Below, one piece after another: positions 9,788 through 17,154 of a DNA stretch of 64,000 nt. Within the stretch, counting starts at the first letter, position 1; every line of letters begins with the position of its first letter. Under the pieces are notes generated by a model. The model worked only from the letters and a program-made list of their open reading frames with translations. It did no database searches and had not been told where the DNA came from. The DNA is from Corallococcus sp. NCRR (GTDB lineage: Bacteria; Myxococcota; Myxococcia; Myxococcales; Myxococcaceae). Position numbers and translations under genes: made by a program. The stretch is from NCBI RefSeq assembly GCF_026965535.1, contig NZ_CP114039.1, forward strand, positions 8,353,461 through 8,417,460, written 5' to 3'.

Positions 9788-12583
9788 CTACTCGAACTTG
9801 ACCGTCACCACGTTGAGGTCGATGGGACGCACCTCGATGCGGCGGCTGACGGTGCGCTTCAGCTCGGGGTTGGTGAACTTGCAGTCATAGAGGCCCACCC
9901 GCAGCTCCACCGGCTGGAACGGCGTCTCCCCCAGCTTGCGGCCGTTGCAGGACACCTCCGCCCAGGGCGTCACCACGAAGCTCACCGACGCGGCCCGCTC
10001 CGCGGCGCGCGCGGCGTCACGCACCTCCGCCGCGGGCACCACCGTGGCCGCCGTGGCGACGGGGGCCTTCCCCCCCGGCGCGGGAGCCTGGGCGCCCGGG
10101 GACTCCTGGGCCTGCTTCACTTCGGGGGTGGCGGCGTCCGGCGCACGGGGATCGGCCACGCCGGAAGGTCCGACGCCGGGCTCCGGTGCCGGGGGCGCCG
10201 GCGCGGGCGGCTCCGTGCCGGGCTTCCCGGACGACGGCATCGGCATGAGCTTCAGCGGCCCCACGTCCAGCCGGCCGGACGGCGGGATGACGATCTGCGT
10301 GCGCAGCTCGCGGTAGCCTTCCTTGATGAGCACGACCCAGTAGCGGCCGGGCTTCACCGTCGGCAGCGTCAGCGGCGTGCGCTCCGGGAGCACCCGGTCC
10401 TCGAACACGACGCGCGCGCCAGTGGGTTCGGACTCCACGTGCACGCCGCTGGCACCCGGCCCCAGGCTCCACACGAGGCCCACGCCCACCAGGATCGCGA
10501 CGAGCACGATGGCGCCGTACAGGAGCCCCCGGCGCTTCGGTGGCTCCACGGCGGACTGCTCGGTGAGCGTGCCGGTGCGGGCCGGCGGCGGCATGGGCGC
10601 GCGGGACGCGGAGCGCGGCGCGGTGGACGCGGTCATCTCCTCGAAGGTCGCGTGGGGCGCGGGCACGGGGAGCCGGTGGCCCCGGTGTTCGCCGGACGGC
10701 GTGGGCCCGCCCGGACGAGGGACTGGAATCTCGGAGCGCGGCACGGCGCGCATGTCCTGCGTGGGGCCTTCGTCCACGTCCGCGCGGGAGACCGCGCGCA
10801 TGTCCAGGGTCGAGTCGTCCTCGTCATCCTGGGTCAGCGTCGTCATGGAGCGCTGATCCAGCGTGGGACCGTCCTCCTCGATCTGGAACGCGCCAGAGAT
10901 CTTCCCCTGCGTGTCGACCATCGCGAGCGTGGGACCGTCCTCCTCGATCTGGAACGCGCCGGAGAGCTTCCCCTGCGTGTCCACCATCGCGAGCGTGGGG
11001 CCGTCCTCCTCGATCTGGAACCCGCCGGAGAGCTTCCGCTGCGTGTCCACCATCGCGAGCGTGGGACCGTCCTCGTCCTGCGTCACCGTCGGAAGGGAGG
11101 GCTCCTCCAGTCGCACCGGCCGGGTGCTCCGCGAGGGCGGCGACTCCAGGGCCCGCCGAGAGCCCGTCATGCCCCGGGCGGGCTCGGCGTTGCGGACCTC
11201 CGAACGCGGCTCCGGCCGGGCATCGACGGCGCGGGCATCCATGCGCGGGTCGGCGTTGCGAACTTCGGAGCGCGGCTCCGGCCGGGCATCGACGGTGCGG
11301 GCATCCCCTCGCGGGTCGGCGTTGCGGACCTCCGAGCGGGGCTCCGGCCGGGCGTCGACACCCCGGGCCTCCGCGTTGCGCGCGTCCACCCGCGCCTCCG
11401 CGTTGCGGCCCTCCGGACGGGTGTCCGGGCCGCGGACCTCCGAGCGCGCCCCGTCTCCTTCCGCGTCATCGCGGCGCGCCTCCACCTTCCCGCTGGGGCG
11501 GCTGGGCCGGTTCGGACGCAGCGTGGTGGTGGGCTCGTTCTCCGTGCGCGCGGGCGGTGTCGCCGGCCGCATCACCGAACGGCGCGGCGCGGCCGGCGGA
11601 GCCACCCCCGCCTCCTCGTCCGTCACCTGCACCTCGCCGGAGCGCGCCTCCTCCGTGAGCCGGTCCGCGTACAGCTCCCGCATGAACCCGGCCAGGTCCG
11701 CGGGCGTGCCACACGGCTGCGGCTGCGACGCGAGCCACCCCTCCAGCGCCCGCTGCAGCTCCTGCGCGTGCTGGTAGCGCGCCTCCGGATCCTTCGCGAG
11801 CGCCTTGAGCACGATGGCGTCCAGCTCCACCGGCACCCGGGGCGCCACCTGCGACGGCGCCGGGACGTTGCACTCCGCCACCGCCGACAGGGTCAGCATG
11901 TCGCTGTGGCGCTTGAAGAGGCGCCCCCCGGTCAACAGCTCATGCAGCACCACGCCCAGCGCGAACACGTCCGAGCGCCGGTCCACGCGCTGCCCGGAGG
12001 CCTGCTCCGGCGACATGTACGAATACTTGCCCTTGAGCACCCCGGAGCGCGTGACGGTGGCCTGATCCGCCGCCTTCGCGATGCCGAAGTCCACCACCTT
12101 CACGCCACCGTCGAACGTCACCAGGATGTTCTGCGGTGACACGTCCCGGTGCACGATGCCCAGCGGGCGCCCCGCCGCGTCCGTCTTCTTGTGCGCGTAG
12201 TCCAGCCCCGCGCACGCCTCCAGCAGGATGCGGCACACCAGGGGAACCGGCAGCGGACGCCCCGCCGTCTCCGAGCGCTTCCAGAGCCGGCGCGCGTCCA
12301 CCCCATGGATGTACTCCATGGCGATGAAGAAGGTGTCCCCCTCCGCCCCCAGGTCGTAGATCTGCACCACGTTGGGGTGCGCGAGCCGGGCCGCGATCCG
12401 CGCCTCGTCCAGGAACATCCGGACGAACTCGTCGTTCTCCGACAGGTGCGGGAGGATCCGCTTCAACACCAGCAGCTTGTCCGGAGCATCCGAACCCGGC
12501 CGGCGCGCGAGGTAGATCTGCGCCATGCCGCCCGTGGCGAGGCGCTTCAGGAGCTGGTAGCTGCCGTAGGTTTCGATGGACAC
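9788..12583 (-). CDS. Ser/Thr protein kinase with two internal repeat arrays and PEGA-like domains
   Basis: This is a Hanks-type kinase of about 931 residues. Kinase motifs are LATGGMAQIYLARR, LVLKRI, HRDVSPQNILV, DFGIAKA and SYMSPEQA, within the first 280 residues. The linker contains two arrays with a 66-bp (22-residue) period: a charged DARPEPRSEVRNADPR array at about residues 400-465, and an EEDGPTLAMVDTQ array at about 503-575. A transmembrane helix (AIVLVAILVGVGLVWSLG) near 690-710 precedes a PEGA domain (VHVESEPTGARVVFEDRVL). A second PEGA-like domain closes the protein. The GTG at 12583 gives VSIETYGSYQLLKRL, the standard start in this kinase group. A TTG at 12610 extends it by nine residues. 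The substrate is unknown, and the Thr/Ser-containing acidic repeats could be phosphorylation sites. Confidence 0.93.
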   Translation of the reverse strand: MSIETYGSYQLLKRLATGGMAQIYLARRPGSDAPDKLLVLKRILPHLSENDEFVRMFLDEARIAARLAHPNVVQIYDLGAEGDTFFIAMEYIHGVDARRLWKRSETAGRPLPVPLVCRILLEACAGLDYAHKKTDAAGRPLGIVHRDVSPQNILVTFDGGVKVVDFGIAKAADQATVTRSGVLKGKYSYMSPEQASGQRVDRRSDVFALGVVLHELLTGGRLFKRHSDMLTLSAVAECNVPAPSQVAPRVPVELDAIVLKALAKDPEARYQHAQELQRALEGWLASQPQPCGTPADLAGFMRELYADRLTEEARSGEVQVTDEEAGVAPPAAPRRSVMRPATPPARTENEPTTTLRPNRPSRPSGKVEARRDDAEGDGARSEVRGPDTRPEGRNAEARVDARNAEARGVDARPEPRSEVRNADPRGDARTVDARPEPRSEVRNADPRMDARAVDARPEPRSEVRNAEPARGMTGSRRALESPPSRSTRPVRLEEPSLPTVTQDEDGPTLAMVDTQRKLSGGFQIEEDGPTLAMVDTQGKLSGAFQIEEDGPTLAMVDTQGKISGAFQIEEDGPTLDQRSMTTLTQDDEDDSTLDMRAVSRADVDEGPTQDMRAVPRSEIPVPRPGGPTPSGEHRGHRLPVPAPHATFEEMTASTAPRSASRAPMPPPARTGTLTEQSAVEPPKRRGLLYGAIVLVAILVGVGLVWSLGPGASGVHVESEPTGARVVFEDRVLPERTPLTLPTVKPGRYWVVLIKEGYRELRTQIVIPPSGRLDVGPLKLMPMPSSGKPGTEPPAPAPPAPEPGVGPSGVADPRAPDAATPEVKQAQESPGAQAPAPGGKAPVATAATVVPAAEVRDAARAAERAASVSFVVTPWAEVSCNGRKLGETPFQPVELRVGLYDCKFTNPELKRTVSRRIEVRPIDLNVVTVKFE

Positions 12584-12685
12584 GGCCGGACGCGAGGAGG
12601 CGAACCCCAAGCGTAAGCGGCCGGGCCAGGGGAATCAAACATCGAATCCCCCTGGGCTTTTTCCCGGTTCCACCGGGCGTGCGTC

Positions 12686-13021
12686 CTAGCGCCGGGCGGC
12701 CCGGACCTCGCGGGTCTCCCGCATCAGGGCCTCCAGCTCGTCCAGGTGCCGCTTGAGCACCGGCATCAGCACCGGCGCCGCGTCCACCCGGTCGAACAGG
12801 TCCAGCACCCGGTCCACCTTGCGCTCGATCTCCTGCGCCCTCACGGGGCTGATGCGCTTGAGAAGCAGGTCCGCCCCGGCCTCCATCAGCACCCGCGCCA
12901 CCGCGTTGCGGTCCGCGAGCGGCTCCTGCTTGCGCTGTCCCTCCCCGCGGATGACCCGCAGCCCCGGCGCACCGGCGCGCGGAGAGGACTTCATGGGCTC
13001 ATCAGGGGTCCAGGTGTTCAC
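12686..13021 (-). CDS. hypothetical small charged protein
   Basis: This is a protein of 111 residues with no recognisable domain. The C-terminal 80 residues are strongly charged and likely helical (RNAVARVLMEAGADLLLKRI, then EIERKVDRVLDLFDRVDAAP, then LKRHLDELEALMRETREV), suggesting a helical bundle or coiled coil. There is no signal peptide or membrane helix. I set the start at GTG 13021 because GGAGG lies four bases upstream. The frame stays open to 13138, but the extra residues are Cys-rich and unlike coding sequence. An ATG at 12994 is the other option. It lies 102 bp upstream of the Ser/Thr kinase on the same strand. Confidence 0.65.
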   Translation of the reverse strand: MNTWTPDEPMKSSPRAGAPGLRVIRGEGQRKQEPLADRNAVARVLMEAGADLLLKRISPVRAQEIERKVDRVLDLFDRVDAAPVLMPVLKRHLDELEALMRETREVRAARR

Positions 13022-13147
13022 AGCGCCTCCAGGGCAACAGCGTGCAGACGCTCCGCAGGGTACACACCGAGGGAGCGCCTCCAATTTTCTGGTCATCCGC
13101 ACAGGCAGATGCAGTGCTGTAGCACCGGGGTCTGACACCCCCGTTCG

Positions 13148-13165
13148 GGGCCGGATGGCCGGCCC
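13148..13165 (-). terminator. hairpin downstream of the ASH/VWA lipoprotein
   Basis: A 7-bp G/C stem (GGGCCGG / CCGGCCC) with a four-base loop lies 35 bp beyond the stop of the lipoprotein gene. There is no T tract, so this is a candidate terminator only. Confidence 0.35.
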
Positions 13166-13199
13166 GTCACGGGGTCCACAACCACGGGGTTCCCGCCGT

Positions 13200-16154
13200 T
13201 CAGTCGTTGGCGCAGGCGCGGCGGTAGGTGATGGCCACCTTGGAGCCCGGCGGCGGCACCACGCTGAACACCACGCTGTTGGTCGCCGCGTCGTAGGTCC
13301 AGCCGCTGGTGGTCGCGGTGCCGTTGACGCTCACCACCACCGTGCCCGCGTCCGGCTCCTCGCTCAGCGGGAAGCGGTCCTGCGCGCTGAACGCCTTGTT
13401 GGCCACCTGCCGCAGCAGCGGCGCGTAGTCCGCCGCGCAGACGTTGAGCACCTCGCCGCCCGTCTGCGCCGCCGCGTCCGCGTACCGGGTGCCGGTGCCG
13501 CCCGCCGTGGCGCAGGACGTCTTGGTGGGCGCGATGGCGAAGAACGTGGCCCGCTGCGGCTGGTTCTCACCCTTGCGCTGCTGCGCCCACTGCACGTACG
13601 TGGCGACCGCGTCCGGCGAGTGGTCGTCCTCGTCGCCCACGAACACCACCACCAGCGCCGCCGAGTCGCGCAGGAAGCCCGCGTTGCCGTCGTTGGCCAG
13701 CGGCGTGCGCGGATCATCCACGTTGTTCACCAGCGGGGACGTGAGCGCGCGGCGCATCGCTTCAAAGCCCTGCTCCACCTGGGCGCACTGGCCCACCTGC
13801 ACGTTCTGCTGGAGCACCTGCGTCACGTTGGCCGTGTTCAGGGTGAGGATGCGCTGGCGGCTGTTGTCCGCCGGGAAGAAGCGGCCGGCCTCGCCACCCA
13901 GCGCGCCGCCCGGGCACGCGCCGGACACCGCGGAGATGCCCGTCGTCGTCACCGCCATGTTCACGTCCACCGCCTTGTTGCGCGCGGCGTCCACGAACGC
14001 GGGGATGGCGGACACGAGCTTCGGGTGCTCCTCGACCATGGACGCCGTGTTGTCCACGACGAACAGCACGTCCACCTTGCTCACGTCCTGCTGCACGAAG
14101 TTGTCCGTCTTGTCCGTCTTCTTCGACGACTCACCGATGAGCGGCACCATCAGCGGGATGGGCAGGTCGCTGGAGTCCACGTAGAGCGGCGACAGGTTCA
14201 TGCCCGTCACCTGCGACAGGTAGTCCACGCCCACCGTGAAGGACTCGCCCGGCGCAAGCTCGAACGCGGGCGGCGCCGGGTGGTCCAGCAGCTCGAACTC
14301 CGTGTCCGTCGTGCCCGGCCCGATGAAGACGTTGGAGATGGTGACGGGCGTGGTGCACGCGTTGAGGTAGTTCACCTCGCGCGGCGCCGGGCGGCAGTCC
14401 TTGCGGCCCAGGCCGAAGTCCAGGTACCAGGGCGAGGCCACCAGGCACGTCGCCTGCGAGTTCGCCAGCAGCGGCACCTGCCGCACCGGCGTCACCGGGT
14501 TGTACTGCTCCACCTGCAGCTCCCCCGCGAAGTTGCCGCCGGTGAAGGGCGCCTGGAACGCCACCTGGAAGCTGAACCAGTCGCCCGGGTAGATGATGCC
14601 GCCGAAGAGCTCGCCGCCGGGCATCTTGAACACGCCGCCGCCGTCGTTGGCGACGCGGATGTTCTTCACGGGGCACAGGTCCGTGCCCTTGTTCTCCAGC
14701 TTCACGCCCAGCACCGCGCCGCGGCCCGGCTGAATGGTGCCGAAGTCCACCAGCTCCGGCGTGACGGTCAGGTCACACGGCGCGTGCGCCTTCGCGCTGC
14801 CGAAGAAGTCCAGCTGCACGGTGGCCGCGGAGAACGCGCTCGTGGTCATCACCAGCGCGCCGGACGCGCTGCCCTCGCGCATGGGCTCGTAGAAGACCTC
14901 CAGGTTGAGCTCGCCGTTGGCCGGCAGGGTGAACGGCAGCGCCACCGGCTTGTGGTTGAACTGGAGCTGGGCGCCCGTGGCGTCCGGCGTCCAGTCCAGC
15001 GTGTTGATGGTCAGCGGCCCCGCGTTGTCCGTGCCGCAGTTCTTCACGTTGACCACCACGCGCACCTTGGAGCCCAGCGGCTGCTCGCCGAAGTCGTGCA
15101 TCATCGGCGACACGCACAGCTCGGACGCGCCGCCAAAGCCGCGCAGCGGCACGGGCAGCGTGGGGTGGCGCTTGCTCACCACGGTGTAGACGGCGCGGTC
15201 CGTGGCCGCGCCCATGTGGCCGGGGCTGTAGCGGATCTCGAAGGCGCGCACCTCGCCCGGCTGGAGCACCAGCGGCAGGCCCGTGTTGTTCTGGCTGAAG
15301 GACGCGTCCGTGCCATCCAGCACGAGCGACGTCACCGTCACCGGCTCCGTGCTGATGTTGCGCAGGCTGGAGGCCTTGATGGCGTCGCGGTCCACCGGCA
15401 CCGCGCCGAAGTCCACCACCTCCGGCTCCGCCACCACCGCGCGCTCCAGCGACTCCGCCGTCACCGTCACCGGCACGTCCGCGCACCCGGTGCAGGGCGA
15501 GATGGCCAGGGCGACCTGCTTCTTGCCCACCTTCACCGGGTTGAAGGTGAGGGGCAATTCCACGCGCTCGCCCGGGTTCACCGTCAGCGGCGCCGCGACG
15601 AACTCATCCTTGTCCGCGCCCACCAGCTTGGGCGTCACCACCACGGGCAGCTCCGTGGGGTTGTCCAGCGTCACGCCCAGCGTCTTGGTGGAGTCCGCCT
15701 CGATGCGGCCGAAGTCCAGCGCTCGCGGCGTCACCCGCGCCCACGCGTCCACGCCGGCGCCGTTGAGCGGGATGCGCATCAAGGGCTCGATGCGCGTGTC
15801 CGAGCGCACCACCAGCACCGCGGGCAGGCCGCCTTGCGCCAGCGGCGCGAAGCGCACCTTCAGCGTGCACTCGCTGCCCGGCACCAGGCTGTGAGGCCCC
15901 TCGTGGGTGAACTCGGCCTTGTAGGCGCCCTCCGGCCCCTCCACCCAGGCCTCGTCCACCGTGATGCGCGCGCGGCCCACGTTGCGCAACGTCACCGTGG
16001 ATTCGCGAGCGTCGAAAACAGCCACCCGCGCGAAGTCGACGCCGCCCGGCGTCGCCGTCAGCCGGCCATCCGCGAGCGACGAGCGCTCCCGGTCCGCGCA
16101 GCCCGACAGCAGTCCCACCACCACCAAGCCCAGCAGGCCCCAGCGCCCCGTCAT
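13200..16154 (-). CDS. lipoprotein with ASH/choice-of-anchor-D repeats and a VWA-like domain
   Basis: The protein (984 residues from ATG 16154) starts with a lipoprotein signal, GLLGLVVVGLLSGC. Six immunoglobulin-like repeats of 90-120 residues follow. Each begins with a variant of 'xxPxxxDFGxV' (for example RALDFGRIEADS, VVDFGAVPVDR, LVDFGTIQPGR) and ends in a 'V(R/T)F.P' strand, the pattern of ASPM/SPD-2/Hydin repeats. The C-terminal third carries a VWA-type fold beginning DVLFVVDNTASMVEEHPKL, where DNTAS is the metal-ion-dependent adhesion motif. GDEDDHSPDA lies further on. It is probably a surface-anchored adhesion or binding protein. The upstream frame to 16214 is open, but the lipobox and the G-rich region before 16154 favour this start. 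No enzyme motif is seen. Confidence 0.85.
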   Translation of the reverse strand: MTGRWGLLGLVVVGLLSGCADRERSSLADGRLTATPGGVDFARVAVFDARESTVTLRNVGRARITVDEAWVEGPEGAYKAEFTHEGPHSLVPGSECTLKVRFAPLAQGGLPAVLVVRSDTRIEPLMRIPLNGAGVDAWARVTPRALDFGRIEADSTKTLGVTLDNPTELPVVVTPKLVGADKDEFVAAPLTVNPGERVELPLTFNPVKVGKKQVALAISPCTGCADVPVTVTAESLERAVVAEPEVVDFGAVPVDRDAIKASSLRNISTEPVTVTSLVLDGTDASFSQNNTGLPLVLQPGEVRAFEIRYSPGHMGAATDRAVYTVVSKRHPTLPVPLRGFGGASELCVSPMMHDFGEQPLGSKVRVVVNVKNCGTDNAGPLTINTLDWTPDATGAQLQFNHKPVALPFTLPANGELNLEVFYEPMREGSASGALVMTTSAFSAATVQLDFFGSAKAHAPCDLTVTPELVDFGTIQPGRGAVLGVKLENKGTDLCPVKNIRVANDGGGVFKMPGGELFGGIIYPGDWFSFQVAFQAPFTGGNFAGELQVEQYNPVTPVRQVPLLANSQATCLVASPWYLDFGLGRKDCRPAPREVNYLNACTTPVTISNVFIGPGTTDTEFELLDHPAPPAFELAPGESFTVGVDYLSQVTGMNLSPLYVDSSDLPIPLMVPLIGESSKKTDKTDNFVQQDVSKVDVLFVVDNTASMVEEHPKLVSAIPAFVDAARNKAVDVNMAVTTTGISAVSGACPGGALGGEAGRFFPADNSRQRILTLNTANVTQVLQQNVQVGQCAQVEQGFEAMRRALTSPLVNNVDDPRTPLANDGNAGFLRDSAALVVVFVGDEDDHSPDAVATYVQWAQQRKGENQPQRATFFAIAPTKTSCATAGGTGTRYADAAAQTGGEVLNVCAADYAPLLRQVANKAFSAQDRFPLSEEPDAGTVVVSVNGTATTSGWTYDAATNSVVFSVVPPPGSKVAITYRRACAND

Positions 16155-16206
16155 GGCACCCACCCTTCCCTCCCGCCTCGCCCAAAAGCCTTGAAGCCGC
16201 GGCAGC

Positions 16207-16229
16207 GGCCACACCGTCCGGGTGTGGCC
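16207..16229 (-). terminator. hairpin between pssA and the ASH/VWA lipoprotein
   Basis: A perfect 9-bp stem (GGCCACACC / GGTGTGGCC) with a five-base loop lies in the 206-bp gap between two minus-strand genes. It may terminate pssA transcription. No T tract follows. Confidence 0.35.
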
Positions 16230-16360
16230 CTCGCGGATCAGGTGGCGAAGCTAGGCACCCACCCCGGGACTGCCAACCGCCTCACCGTGGGAAAAACAGG
16301 GGAATTGCCCTCCAGAACGTCCACTGGATGGCACCTCCATGCCCGCCCCGGCGGAAGACT

Positions 16361-17014
16361 TCAGAATTTCGGAATCCGCAACGTCTTGCTGATCATCGCG
16401 CTGCCGCTGGCCACGTAGAGCAGCGCCAGCGGGTGCAGCGTGAGCGGTCCCAGGTTCCACACCCCGCCCCACAGCGCTTCGCCAATGCGGCCCTGCCAGG
16501 TGGCCGCCGCCAGCACCATCACCAGCAGCAGGCTGGTGGGGATGGGCGTGCCCTCGAAGTACTTCACCTTGCCGGTTCCGTCGGACAGCTCCGCGGACGT
16601 GACGTTGAAGCGCGCCAGGCGGCTGATGCCGCACGCGACGAAGTAGAGCAGCGCCGCCACGTCCAGGTTGCCGCGCAGGCCCACCGCGAACGCCAGCGCC
16701 GCGGGCGCCATGCCAAAGGAGATGACGTCCGCCAGCGAGTCCAGGTCCGCGCCCAGCGGTGACTTGCGGAAGCGCCACCGCGCGATGCGGCCGTCCGCCA
16801 CGTCCATGGCCAGCGCCACCGGCATCAGGCAGAACGCCACCCACAGCCAGCGTGGGTTGTTCGTGGCCAGCGACTGCATGGCCGCCAGGATGGCCCCCGC
16901 GCCGGCGAAGCCGTTGCCGAGCGTGACGAAGTCCGCCAGCACGAAGGTGCGAATCATGGAGAAGTGGCGGCGCTGGCGGCGGGCCGCGGGCGGCGACGAG
17001 GGCTCGGGCGTCAT
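16361..17014 (-). CDS. pssA: CDP-diacylglycerol-serine O-phosphatidyltransferase
   Basis: This 217-residue integral membrane protein has the CDP-alcohol phosphatidyltransferase signature D-G-x2-A-R-x8-G-x3-D-x3-D, seen here as DGRIARWRFRKSPLGADLDS followed by LAD. It starts with MIRTFVLADFVTLGNGFAGA, typical of the type II PssA subfamily, and has about six hydrophobic helices. The enzyme makes phosphatidylserine from CDP-diacylglycerol and serine, the precursor of phosphatidylethanolamine. No phosphatidylserine decarboxylase gene lies beside it. It is transcribed divergently from the acylase gene, with 140 bp between them. The ATG at 17014 is used; an internal ATG 19 codons later is possible. 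Confidence 0.93.
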   Translation of the reverse strand: MTPEPSSPPAARRQRRHFSMIRTFVLADFVTLGNGFAGAGAILAAMQSLATNNPRWLWVAFCLMPVALAMDVADGRIARWRFRKSPLGADLDSLADVISFGMAPAALAFAVGLRGNLDVAALLYFVACGISRLARFNVTSAELSDGTGKVKYFEGTPIPTSLLLVMVLAAATWQGRIGEALWGGVWNLGPLTLHPLALLYVASGSAMISKTLRIPKF

Positions 17015-17114
17015 GGCTCACATGTAACACACACCGTCTTTCCGGCTTTCCCAAACCCACGACGCGACGCATCCGCGCGTTTCATCTCCGTGGAAAAGTC
17101 AAATCCCAGAAACA

Positions 17115-17144
17115 TTGACCGGCGAATCGCCACCTTCCTAGTCT
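17115..17144 (+). promoter_or_regulatory. candidate sigma-70-type promoter of the acylase gene
   Basis: TTGACC (17115-17120) is separated by 18 bp from TAGTCT (17139-17144). The acylase ATG follows only 10 bases later, which would give an almost leaderless transcript, and no Shine-Dalgarno site is present before the ATG. This is inferred from pattern only. Confidence 0.35.
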
Positions 17145-17154
17145 CCGGGCCGCC

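Noticed and set aside
10863-11385. CRISPR-like appearance of the 66-bp repeats
   Set aside because: The repeats are contiguous, in frame and encode protein; there are no spacers.
12753-16418. Plus-strand open frame of 1221 codons
   Set aside because: It lies opposite the ASH/VWA lipoprotein and pssA, is extremely rich in Arg and His, and has no domain. Such shadows are expected in very GC-rich DNA.
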